Shown here in pieces: positions 1 to 10,508 of a DNA stretch of 64,000 nt. The DNA is from Pristionchus mayeri. Lineage: Eukaryota; Nematoda; Chromadorea; Rhabditida; Neodiplogasteridae. The notes beneath the pieces were generated by a model, which saw only the letters and a list, made by a program, of their open reading frames with translations, did not search any database and was not told the origin of the DNA. Numbering within the stretch: position 1 is the stretch's first letter; each line of letters starts with the position of its first letter. Position numbers and translations under genes: made by a program. The stretch covers positions 18,756,365 through 18,820,364 of the forward strand of contig BTRK01000006.1 in the NCBI GenBank assembly GCA_036245805.1, written 5' to 3'.

Positions 1-186
1 CTCGGAGGTAGAGATGGGAGTCCATCACAAGAATCAATGTAGCAACTAGGAGACTGATTAAATCCTCTCACTACTCAACGTCAGAATGATGCAATACATT
101 GTTGACAAACAGATTGCACAATCACTGCATTTGATCGCGAACTGACTTTTTTCCGAAGCATTATACGAACTTTCCGGACACCCCAA
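1..186 (-). mobile_element. mariner element, one end only (cut by window edge)
   Basis: This is the 5' end of a mariner copy whose transposase would be read on the minus strand. The sequence matches the corresponding end of the complete copy at 1251-2504 almost base for base. It finishes with the terminal repeat (reverse complement TTGGGGTGTCCGGAAAGTTC), followed by TA at 187-188, the usual mariner target. Only the first transposase codons can lie inside the window; the rest is off the left edge. It has the same orientation as the next copy about 1 kb away. Confidence 0.85.
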
Positions 187-424
187 TATTTGTGTATCTT
201 GGAATTTAAATAATGCTATTTTTGTGTTTTTTTCTGCCTTATGCATTCTCGATCAGCGAAGGAAAACGGGATACTGTATATTTGCAATACTGTAATAACA
301 AGGGAGTGATACTGTATCCGGTTGATACTGTATCCTGATCGGTCGCACACTGAGACTGTAATCCACAGATACGCTCGTATTTGCGTTGTAAGGCCGTCGG
401 GTATCGGGTGACAGTCAATCATCC

Positions 425-483
425 AGGGGGGGGGGGAGAGGGAGGAGGCAGGGGGGGATGGAGAGGGAGAGGGAGAGGGGGAG
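425..483. repeat. G-rich purine low-complexity tract
   Basis: This is a run of G and GGAGA/GAGAGG repeats within the roughly 1-kb stretch (189-1248) that separates two mariner copies. I see no convincing gene elsewhere in that stretch. Confidence 0.7.
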
Positions 484-1250
484 GACTCAGATGATTAGTG
501 GGTGGGTGAGAAGCACGGCTAATCGTTATGTAACCACACGCCTCAGGTGGGTCAGCATCTCGGGTTTCAGATGATGAGCATGCAAACAGTGAAGCAAGAT
601 ATTTCCGTATCCAGAAACTATGCCGTACGCATGAGATCCGTCGGGGGAGAATAAAAAGACAAAAATATCTGTTTTTTCACAGTAAGTTTGCACAATGGCA
701 AAAATATTTCGCTAAAATACTGGAGTTAAATCGTTTGATTCCCTTCCGACGTAGTACCAATCAAGCCCCCGCCCTTAAAAATTCATGCTGACTACAAATA
801 CACAAAACTTGTCGAGTTTATTTGAGAATGATATCGAGAAAGGATAGAAGCGCATATTGGAGTTCTAGGGAAAGAGAGTCAAGTGGGGATCAGCCTCTCA
901 GATAAGCTCAGGAAGAGAGTGGGGGAAATGGGGAGGGTGATTTATCCAGCTGGCTGCTATTCAATCGCACTTCCTGCTCCACCTCATTGAGATGCAATCA
1001 CGGAGAGCCAATTAGAAAGAACATCATATCTCTAAAACGGTCTAGGATACGTGTGAGGAACAGATCTAGAGAAATATAATATCGGTATATCGTTTTCGAA
1101 TTCTCATTCATGTATTTTTGAGTGAGTGAGCGAATTCGGACATTCATTAGTTGCACTCTGCAAATATTCTCTGCAACACTTGTTTTGCCCAACTCTCGTG
1201 GGCGTGTAGCCAGGTTTCAGGATACAGACAGACATTTCATATTTTATCTA

Positions 1251-2504
1251 TTGGGGGTGTCCGGAAAGTTCGTATAATTTTTTGTTTTTATTTTTTATTC
1301 AATGCTTTACAATTCTCAGTGACCAATGTATGCCCCCTTCTTTCTCACTACCTCCCTCCAGCGATTGAGCAGGGTCTCGATTCCTCTCTTCCAGAATGCG
1401 GGTTTCTTCGAGACCGCCCAGTTCACGAAAGCCCTCACAACTTCATCTCGATTCTTGAACTTCTTTCCTTTGCAGAAGTCAGAGAGAGAGAGCGGAAGCA
1501 GTGGTAGTCGCATGGGGAGAGATCCGGGGAATACGGTGGATGGGGAATCCTCTCGATCTTCAGCTCGTCCATTTTCTTCTGGGTCATCTTCGCTCGATGT
1601 GGGCGAGCATCAGAAGAAATGTCCATCAGAAGAAGAATTTTGCCCTGGTTCAGGAGTCTGGGAGGGACTCTGATCGCGACATCTTCCAGTTGTTCAGAGA
1701 AGAGGTCGGTATTGATGCTGGTGCCAGGGGCGAGGATCTCCCAGTAGATGGGACCGAGCACTGAGAAGAAGAAGCAGATGAGTTCCTTCTTTCCGTGCTC
1801 TTCCTTCTTCGGGACGGGCGTGGGCTTCTCATCTGCATCCACCCATTGCAGTCTCCTCGCAGGGTTATCGTACGTGATCCACTTCTCATCTGTAGCGATG
1901 ATGGAATTGACCCATCGAAGATTGGATCTACGATGGAGTAATTCCCGACAGACTTGAACATGATTTTTCAGCTGTTCGGGGGAGAGGTCATGGGGAATCA
2001 CTTGTGGGAGTTTCGGCTCCTTCCCAGATCGATGGAGGATATCGGACACCGTTGATCTGGGAGTACCAGTATCCTTCTTCAACTCACGCACACTGGCCAT
2101 GGGCTTGCGCTTCAGTGTGCGGAGAACGAGAGGCTGATCGATGGAGGGAGGGCGTCCAGAGCGGGGTTGATCATCGAGACCAAACTCCCCTTTCTTGAAG
2201 CGGGAGAACCACTTATAGCAGAAGGGTATGGAGGGGGCGTCAGCAACTTCCGACTGGGCCAGGGCAGAGTGGGCCTCCTTCACGGATCGGCCAAGACGGT
2301 AGTAATGAAGTAAAACTGCTCGGAGGTAGAGATGGGAGTCCATCACAAGAATCAATGTAGCTACTAGGAGACTGATTAAATCCTCTCACTACTCAACGTC
2401 AGAATGATGCAATACATTGTTGACAAACAGATTGCGCAATCACTGCATTTGATCGCGAACTGACTTTTTTCGGAAGCATTATACGAACTTTCCGGACACC
2501 CCAA
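1251..2504 (-). mobile_element. mariner transposon, complete ends
   Basis: A Tc1/mariner-class element bounded by roughly 27-bp terminal inverted repeats starting TTGGGGTGTCCGGAAAG and flanked by TA at 1249-1250 and 2505-2506. The left terminus has one extra G in the G run compared with the other ends. A transposase reading frame fills most of it on the minus strand. Two related copies lie in the window (1-186 and 29959-31196). The near identity of the copies points to recent activity. Confidence 0.93.
1316..2355 (-). pseudogene. mariner transposase, frameshifted
   Basis: The frame starts at ATG 2353-2355 and encodes an N-terminal helix-turn-helix region (paired-like, WFSRFKKGEFGLDDQPRSGR) followed by a DDE/D catalytic domain: first Asp in ATDEKW, second Asp in LLLMD, third Asp in SPCDYH. 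This is the mariner DD34D pattern. Two lesions are visible. A 9-bp duplication just after the second Asp inserts three residues, and between about 1435 and 1513 a frameshift moves the C-terminus (ending YIGH) into another frame. The intact N-terminal half contrasts with the copy at 30108, which is broken at its own N-terminus. Transposition by this copy is unlikely. Confidence 0.9.
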
Positions 2505-2506
2505 TA

Positions 2507-3275
2507 CATAGTAAGAATCCTGTGTCATTCAGACAATAGAAAGAATAGTGAAAGAACAGGAGTCAATAAACATTTCCACTACCAAAATTACATTTCTTGC
2601 ACAAATGTTACTTTATCAGAGGTCTCTTTCGCAATGAACTACACATTCGTTACCGAGAAAGGATTGGAGACATGAAATGCAAATCCCTTAGTAACGATGC
2701 CATATATTTTCTGAAAAGCACTCTCTATAGATCGTCATCGCACTTTTCAATAGTTGTTATTGTGAACTCTATCGGCCATTTCCAGTGATGTGTGTGTCAG
2801 AATTTTGATCGCATTGATCCCTCCTCTCTACTTTTCCCCGTCAGTCTCTTCTGATTCTCTTGTTAGAATTGCAAGTGTTGCCTGCTAATTTCATAATAAA
2901 TCAGGGCCGGATCGAGAAAATTGTGGGGGAAAAGGAGGGTATTGTGCTAAATTGTGGTAGTACTGGAACGCAAAAGAGCGAGATAGTCCCAGTTTTCGAC
3001 CGTGATCTTTTCCCGTCTGTTAGTTTGTTCGCGCGCATACTCCGGTGAATTGGAAGGGAGAGGGCAACTGATGACAATTCACGAATCGTAGTGGTATTTA
3101 TAAGGAACAAGAGGAGAGGAAGGGGAGATAAGGACAAAGCCGATCGATGTTTTCCTTGCTTTTCACTATTATCGTGCCTTTTCCTTGTCACAAACTATCG
3201 CGAATTCTCGTTCCTCCTTCCCACTTCTGTTGGAGTTCTTGTTCTCTCTTATTTGGAATTTAATTTTCTTAACAT
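2507..3275. other. intergenic, upstream of aldo-keto reductase
   Basis: No coding exon or RNA gene is recognised in this stretch. It presumably contains the promoter of the reductase, but I cannot point to a defined element. Confidence 0.5.
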
Positions 3276-3290
3276 TTCTACAATTAGCAG
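3276..3290 (+). promoter_or_regulatory. probable trans-splice acceptor
   Basis: A pyrimidine/AT-rich stretch ending in AG (TTTCTACAATTAGCAG) lies five bases before the reductase ATG, with no coding exon upstream. In nematodes this arrangement usually marks spliced-leader addition. The inference rests on position and consensus only. Confidence 0.5.
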
Positions 3291-3295
3291 AAACG

Positions 3296-6200
3296 ATGAC
3301 TCCTTCGATTCCCGCGATCGCCCTCAACACAGGCGCGAGACTGCCGCTCTTCGGACTGGGAACATGGCAGGTGAGGACTATTATGATCACGATCATTTTC
3401 CGAAATAGATTCACTATTTCAAGTAGAATGAGATACGAATAAGAATTAAGATGAGAATGTATGAGATGAAACTCTGAATGAGGAGGTGAGTGAATTATAA
3501 TCTGGTGAACCCTCCTAGGCAATGAACGCGGATGAGCTGAAGGTGGCACTGCGAGTTGCCCTCGATGCGGGATATCGACTAATCGACACTGCTGCCATCT
3601 ACCAGAACGAACACGTGATTGGAGAGGTAGCTTAGAATTAATTGGATTTGTGTCCAGAAAAGTCATGGGGAATGTAATTTCAGGAGAGAAATCTGCATTT
3701 TTTAGTGTGAGATTAAAACTACTCCGCGGTGCTCAATCGAAGATAGATTCCAATCATGCTGCTAGATGGAAGCCCCGAATGGGAAACATTGCAGATTCTG
3801 GAGGAGTACTTCAATGCAGGCAAACTGAAGAGAGAAGATGTCTTCGTCACCACGAAGGTTTGTTTGAACTTAATATTCGCGATCAGCAGATACTGTGGAC
3901 ATGCGACGATGATACAACTCAGAAGAAGTCAGCTAGAAGCGATTTAAAAAAAATTTAACGGATCATTGGCTCTAATTCCAAAATTGAAAATGTTTGATTA
4001 ACTTGTGAAACATAATCCCTTATGAAAGATGCTGAGAATAACTGAGTCTCCAAAAATGGTACTCTCATTATCTTTGATCTCTCTCAGTTGCCCTTCTACG
4101 CGATGCGCCCTGAGGATGCAGAGGAATCGATCAAGGTACGACAATCCGATGTGGATGGCAAGACTTTAACCGTTGAAACTAATCCGTTCGTTGTGGAACC
4201 GTAGCTTGATTTTCATATATACTTTTTGTGCCAGACTTCTTGTTATTTGATAGAATTGAGTGAACAAGATTGGACCCAAATCAAGAAATATTAAGAAAAA
4301 ATCACTTCGTTTCAGAAGCAGTTGGCGGCTCTCCGTCTCTCGTACATCGATCTCTACCTCGTGCACTGCCCCTGCGCCATGAAGCCCAACCCAGCCGGCA
4401 TCGTAAGGGGACTATTTTCGAAAATAGTCAATCAATTATCGATCAAAAGAAGATTCAATGCGATGCATTGGCAGCGGATTCACTATAAGGCCTCAGATAG
4501 CGATATCTTTTGCAAAAACTCACCCGAAATTGCATTGGTGATAGGGCAGGTTTTCAAACACAAGAGAGACAAGCTGATAACGTTATCAGGATGATGCGTG
4601 AGATGCCCGAAACTTAATCATCCTACTTTGGTCATCTGAACTAAAATTAGAATCATGATTGCAGAGTAACAACATGGAGCACCAGGATGTGGAGCACATT
4701 GACACCTGGCGAGTACTCGAGAAATACTACAAGAGCGGACAACTGAAGGTAGACGGTTTTAACAGTTGAACAATAATGTAGAAAACACGAAATCTAGTTG
4801 TTGTGCAGAAAACGGGAGGAGAAGGTTTCGGAAAGAAATGAGAAATAGCATTGTGTTTCACTTCTACCATGAGATCCGAGACTGCAATCATTGCCAGTGA
4901 TTGAGGCGGATTCTTTTCTAAAATAAGCAAAAAATACTTTCCAGGCCCTCGGTCTCTCCAACTTCAACGCGAAGCAGATCCAGGCACTCTACGACAAGGC
5001 CGAGATCAAACCCACGAATTTACAAGTAGGAATACCACTCTAATCACTTACTCTCGAAATTATTTAGACTTGGAAAAGCGCTTTTGAAAAAAGTGCTCTG
5101 TAAAGTTATAAAAAATGTTATCGCCCCCTGCTTCAGGTGGAACTGCACATCTACTGGCCGCAGTTCGAGCTGCACGAGTTGTGCGATAAACTGAAGATGA
5201 CGGTGACTGCCTACGCGCCCATCGGATCGCCAGGAAGACTCGTGAGATGATTATAATTATTATCGTCTGTATGTAGAAGAAAGAGTGTGAAGTCTGAAAG
5301 GAATGCCAGAGCTTGCGCTGACACCAGTTATAGCTTCGATAAAATTGACTCTCGTCACTCTTCGTGATCTCTCCGACCTGGTCGGGGAGAGAGAACGTTG
5401 AATAAAGATCCGAATCTCTCCAGACGTTCTCTAAGGACGAAAGAAAAATAATGAATGAGCCAGAATTCAGTTATAATTAGAATTGTTTTGTAGAGATCAA
5501 CAAACTAGAATTGAAAAAACTTTCGAATCCATCCTATCAAATCGAGACTTTAAAGCACACTTAAAATTCGGCCGCTAGAGCAATGGATTCGAAAAAATGT
5601 GGAATGTGTTTCACTGGCTTTACTTCGCATTCGCAATTGCGTTAAATTCAATGGGCGACCCTTTTGTCAACAACTCTGAAAACAGCCAATTTCAATATTT
5701 TCTGCAGACGTTCCGCCCCGATGACGACTGGCCCATCGGATCCCCAATGGAGGATCCCCTCGTGGTCGAATTGGCCAAGAAATACGGAAAGACACCCGCC
5801 CAGGTGAGATGATCTTTGACCTTTGATACCTAGCTCCTCTAGCACTTTCACTCGATCTACCTCGCCAGAATGAGTTCTTTGATCTATGACCTTTCACGAT
5901 CTGCAAACTACCTGATCTTTAACCTTACCAGATCCTCATCCGCCATCTTCTGCAGCGTAGAATCTCCGTGATTCCCAAGTCGACGAATCCCGATCGAGTG
6001 AAGCAGAACATCGACATCTTCGACTTCGAGTTCGTCGTCGATCTTTGATCTTTGATGTCCCTTCATGATCATATTCGCAGATTGAGCACCGAGGATCAGC
6101 AAAAGCTGCTGAGTGTCAAGACGCGCGTGCGCCTCTTCGAGTTCCGATTGTGAATTGTCGTCGTATTACTGTAGATTACTATAGAATAAAAGGTGTTCTG

Positions 6201-6300
6201 TAAAATAAATTATTGATTTTCCAGCTGCGCGGGCAACAAGCACTTCCCCTTCGAGGACGTCGATCTCACGAAGAAGAGCGATGAGAAGGAGAGCATGTGA
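3296..6300 (+). CDS. aldo-keto reductase (12 exons)
   Basis: A NADPH-dependent carbonyl reductase of the AKR superfamily, about 329 aa, a normal family length. Exons by consensus: 3296-3370, 3519-3626, 3795-3857, 4088-4135, 4316-4402, 4665-4748, 4945-5025, 5137-5241, 5708-5803, 5932-6029, 6081-6149, 6225-6300. All junctions keep frame. The catalytic tetrad is intact: Asp48 and Tyr53 in DTAAIYQNE, Lys82 in FVTTK, His115 in YLVHCP. The LSNFN segment and the cofactor-binding IPKSTNPDRVKQN segment are present. It is a cytosolic enzyme of unknown physiological substrate. The start follows a likely trans-splice site and gives the expected MTPSIPAIALNTGARLPLFGLGTW opening strand in two short pieces. 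An AATAAA lies at 6356-6361. An alternative 3' end is possible in the last intron. Confidence 0.93.
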
Positions 6301-6355
6301 CCTACCGGATGACCGACGAAACCATTACCTTACTGTATTGTACTCTAGGATCAGT

Positions 6356-6361
6356 AATAAA
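6356..6361 (+). terminator. poly(A) signal of the aldo-keto reductase
   Basis: AATAAA lies 56 bases after the TGA stop at 6298-6300, a typical spacing for a nematode 3' UTR. Confidence 0.6.
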
Positions 6362-7070
6362 GATATAGGCCTTCGCTCCAAAAGTTATACGAAATGTAAT
6401 TCCAAAAATTATCTTGCATCTTAGCAACGATTATTTATCCTCAGCACAATTTACATAGTTCACTCCTATTTCCTTTCATTCTGTGCTTCATTTCAGTCCC
6501 CCGATGTCACCTGCCTTCTCATTAGTCCCACTGGATCATCATACCCCTCATTAGATACTGGTCTCCCCTCTGCTCTCTTTACCAGACTGCCGATTTTTCA
6601 TAGATGGAAAGGTGAGGCCGCCTCGGCCTTTCCTCCCTCGAGGAATTATCGGCGTGTTCGGGCTTTCACGCTTCAGACCACCTTCACTGCGAGCATTTCT
6701 TCACTGACACTTCTCTTTTCGATTCCCTCTTTATATCATAACAATCATAGATAGAGAGTATGCGGTGTTCTGATATCTCAACATTAATCTTCTCGCGCGA
6801 TTCACCGCTACAATTCCACTACTCCTTCTATTCTCAGGCATCTGCACTGCTTCAAAGATTCCTGTGCCGAGGGATGCTAACATAAGACTTTTTTTTTCAA
6901 GGTTTGCATCTCTTTTTCTGCGAATAATATATTTTGTGAAATTTTAAGACCATTGGAATTTGAATATCAAACTTATTTAGCAAACCAGTATTTTTCTAGC
7001 ACTCTAAAATCTCTATCTCAATCTAAGAGGTCAACCTTCAGACAATTTGCGTAAACTGACGTTCTTTCAG
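6362..7070. other. no clear gene
   Basis: The sequence is pyrimidine-rich with scattered AG acceptors on the plus strand. It could hold 5' exons of the serine-rich fragment that follows, but I cannot define any with confidence. Confidence 0.35.
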
Positions 7071-7420
7071 ACCCCCTCTCCTTCTTCTGATTCTTCACGC
7101 GATCTTCGAAGCAGTGCCGGAGCCACTGTTGCATCGAGATCGGAGGTGAGTAGAGGTTGGAGTTTCAGAAAAAAAGGAACTAGGGAATTGGTTTAATATT
7201 ATTGAAATTAACACTTTCGTTATTACAAAATATCACAATCAAGATTGTTTGAGATAATATTTCCAATGAAAGAACAAGTTCTAGGTACAGTTTAGTGAGT
7301 CCGGCATAGAGCCTCTTTCAGGTACAATCATCCTCCTCTTCCTCCACTGCCTCTAACGATGGTCCCGCTCGCCGCCATGCCACTCCACTGGCAGTTACGA
7401 AACGGTACGGTACTGGTTAA
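7071..7420 (+). CDS. serine-rich protein, 3'-terminal exons only
   Basis: Two exons join in frame: 7071-7145 after TTTCAG, and 7322-7404 or to the stop at 7418-7420. They encode a Ser/Thr/Arg-rich disordered tail (TPSPSSDSSRDLRSSAGATV, then VQSSSSSSTASNDG). If the last donor is not used, the frame reads into TAA at 7418-7420. No upstream exon or start codon was located, so this is either the end of a gene beginning near 6.5 kb or the tail of a decayed one. No domain is recognised and no function is proposed. Confidence 0.35.
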
Positions 7421-7749
7421 GGAAATGATTGAGATACGAGATGAGTATGGATGGGGTACAGGAGTAGATACGATACAAGATGGCCGATAATGGCTAAGAA
7501 GTAGTCCTAGACAATTTCAGGTAACGAATATGGACTATATGCAAAAGATGGCTGAACTGTCTCGTCCCTACTCTGCAATACAAGAGAGGAGTTACCTAAT
7601 TGAGGGATCTCCTTTGTTCTCTTTCCACTCAATTCAATCTCACTTATTATCACAACAATTGAATTGTTTGCCTGCGAACGAACACCGTTTGAACAAATCT
7701 TCGCATTTGGAACTGCACATTTTAAAGATTCAATTTGAATTTCAACCCT

Positions 7750-8550
7750 TCACCATACCCCGCTGTTTCGAAAAAAATCACGAAAATCAAATTTAATCTT
7801 TCCGCTCCAGTCTTGAAATTTCTCGTCTAGTTCAGCTAGTTCAGACAATTCCTTCTCTGATTTTCCGATCATCTGAATTGTTTTTCCTCTTTCGTTCGTC
7901 TCCTCTCTCACCATGGGATCTCGATTAGCCAGAAGGATGTATTTCTCCACTTCCTCACTCAATTGGCCAGTCGAGTTGAAGTCTGCAATTAAATCATCCA
8001 GAGAGTAAATTGCATTCTGACTCACGTTCCACATAACTCCTCTTGATGGGATGGTTATTGCAGAATGTGATCTTGGGCAGTCTCATTCTGTTGGACGTGT
8101 GTTTCACCTCAAGGATTACTGTAGTGAGAGGAGAATCTTATCGAGAACTGACCTTCACGGATCCCTCGTCATTTTTGAACTCTTGAATGTTGCAATGTAT
8201 AAGGTATACCATGCCAATGATGCAAAGGAGAATGGCGATACTCCAGAATATCTGAAAGGAAGGATCATCCAATGGGGATTCATTCGATGGAATACCTTCT
8301 GGAGGATTCCCTTCGTCTCCCATACTCTCCTGATGCCATGCATTGCAGTGACCTCTGAAGGAGAGTGAAGAGGAGGAGAGTGCATCTAGATTGGTCACTC
8401 ACTCGCGAAGAGCCTTCCTTCTCTCTTCAATCCAACGAGCACACACTTCCGTTCTCAACGAGATATCTTACAATTAGACGATACTGAGGAAACAGAGGGC
8501 TAACTTAGATTATCTTTCGACTTCTTGTTCAGTTTTCCCAGTAGTCCCAT
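7750..8550 (-). CDS. DEG/ENaC (degenerin) channel, N-terminal portion only
   Basis: The minus-strand exons encode the opening of a degenerin/epithelial sodium channel subunit. There is a short cytoplasmic start (ATG 8548-8550, MGLLGKLNKKSKDN), an His-Gly gating motif in VTAMHGIRRVW, and a first membrane helix (IFWSIAILLCIIGMVYLIH). Next come the post-TM1 segment QEFKNDEGSVK and the start of the extracellular domain (LPKITFCNNHPIKRSYVE), typical of the family. The frame then continues for about 85 residues and stops at 7750. Family members are usually several hundred residues long, with a large Cys-rich ectodomain and a second helix. Neither is found downstream. It is either a truncated gene or pseudogene, or its later exons are unrecognised. 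The junction between the second and third exons (about 8403/8370) is not settled. Confidence 0.6.
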
Positions 8551-9215
8551 ACCCGCGGAATACGGTAGAATGTAGATTGAACGTGAGTGAAGTACCTTCT
8601 CGTTGTTGCCCAGCAACTGGTTGTTGTCCAGCTACTTGTTGCTCCACTTCTATTTCCATTGAGCGACGTCAGAAGAGAATCTGGAGATCGACGACGACGT
8701 GCGAATTTCGTCCTTCCACCACTTCTCCGATTGATGGAGATTCGAAATGAATGGAGAATGATCTCTCGATCCTTTTATTGGAGGGGATCATCATTTGCAT
8801 CTCTCCGTCAATTTTATGCGAAAACAACAACAAATTTCACGTTCCCTTCTTGGAACCAACAAATTCGTCTAAAATGTGAAAATCAAGGTCAGAATCTCAT
8901 TCCTAGCGACTAATTAGAGATAATTATAGTAGATCGAAGTACCTCAGTCTTAGGAAGAGAGATCTTCAGGTTTCCAATTCACGGATGACAGTTCTGGAAG
9001 ATTAACAGGTATCTAAAGGAGACCAGAAAGCCGTAAATGCGTCGGTCGAAAGAGAACTATTGGTCAAGGGGCACACCTATGGCTGCCGAACTTATGTTAT
9101 TCAGTGACATATTCACTAATTGCAGCAACATCAGGAATACCAGTCAATGGAAAGAAGAAGCATCTTTTTGTTGAAGAAGGGAAATAAAGTGTTAATGACA
9201 TATTCAAGTATTATT
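8551..9215. other. intergenic, nothing recognised
   Basis: There is an unsupported reading frame of about 108 codons on the plus strand, without flanking splice context or recognisable domains. I see no RNA gene. Confidence 0.4.
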
Positions 9216-10039
9216 TTAGGTTGGTGCATAATTTTCGAGACAAGGCATTTTGTAAATTTACTGGCGAACACGTTACAGGTATCAAACCCCGCTTGGGCAT
9301 TATTTGAGGCAGTGTTAGGTGAAAACAATGATTGGTTTCAACCCGAACGATCCAATGCCAGAAATTAAACATATTAAAAGCAAATTCCACCCTTCTGAGA
9401 AACTAATTAGTAAGGGTGGATGCTTCCATTGAACACGCGAAACTGAAGTTTCGGGCTTCCACAGAATACGAATAATACGAAATATGCCAATTTCGTCGTT
9501 CAAATTTGAGGTTTTAACCCATGATTGCAAATTCTCATGATTGGAATGAGGAATCTTCACCAACTGTCTGTGGTAGCATCTTCATGATAGGTACTTCAGG
9601 TTATGTTTCATTTGAGACCTCAAGCTCGTCCAGTAAAAACTCCTTGTGAATATAATTGTAATCTGCCATTTTCAACACCCCATAATTTCTGAATATGTTG
9701 CTATTTTGTCAGATCGTTTTATGGCTGATGCCGATCTCTGGCTATAGTAGAATAGTTAATCATCATCCTTCACAAAAATGGTGTTGAAGCAGCGCTGTTA
9801 TTGCTTCGCCAAGAGTAGTAATCAATCGAAAAGTTTATGAAAATTTGCAATTCTCAGACTTTGGAGTGATGAATCATCGGTAATACTGATTGATGAGGTG
9901 AGTTGCAATGCGCGCTATGTAGAGTACATATGCACTAATACTACAAAGGAAACCACATGAGGATTGCCCAAGGCCGAAGCAAGATATTGCTCGAAAACTT
10001 TAATCGTGATGTTGTATCGAAAATTATGCACCAACCTGA
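9216..10039. mobile_element. non-autonomous mariner-like element (TTAGGTTGGTGCATAA ends)
   Basis: Inverted termini of about 24 bp (TTAGGTTGGTGCATAATTTT at the left; the same apart from the second base, reverse-complemented, at 10016-10039) enclose about 820 bp with no intact transposase. A TA follows the right end. The left flank is TT rather than TA, so the left base may have mutated. The terminal sequence style is that of mariner. It differs from the other two mariner families in this window. Confidence 0.65.
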
Positions 10040-10041
10040 TA

Positions 10042-10508
10042 TTATATATCGTTGATCACATTGCAAACATGGCATTTGATCTTATTGTTATGATGACCTA
10101 GAAAACTGTAATTTCGCTTCATTTTCACTTCATTCCTTCTCGATCGTCGGTCTAGTGATTTCTCTCCCTTCTCATCGCTAAATATCAGTCACGTTGTGAT
10201 CAATGTCACTAACCATGACTACTATAGCCATCTTCGACTCCTCATTAGTCTCACTCTCCAATTTTTTTCTCTTAATTTCTAATTAGCAGTCTAAATGGGG
10301 GGTGTGACAGTCCTTTCCTTCCTCTTCTTCACTTTTCCATTTTTATCACATGCGAAATCACACAGTAATGCGACAACAAAAAATATAACCGAGAATAAAT
10401 AGTCACTACTGGTTCTTGAAATAATCGATAGAAAGATAATGCAAAATTGACTCGTAGATCAAAGTGAGGTTATTTGCATGTGTAAGTGAGTGTGATTGTC
10501 GAGAGTGA
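10042..10508. other. 3' flank of the coiled-coil gene
   Basis: AT-rich, with no recognisable exon. A last exon of the coiled-coil gene could lie here if the stop at 10509-10511 is not used. Confidence 0.35.
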
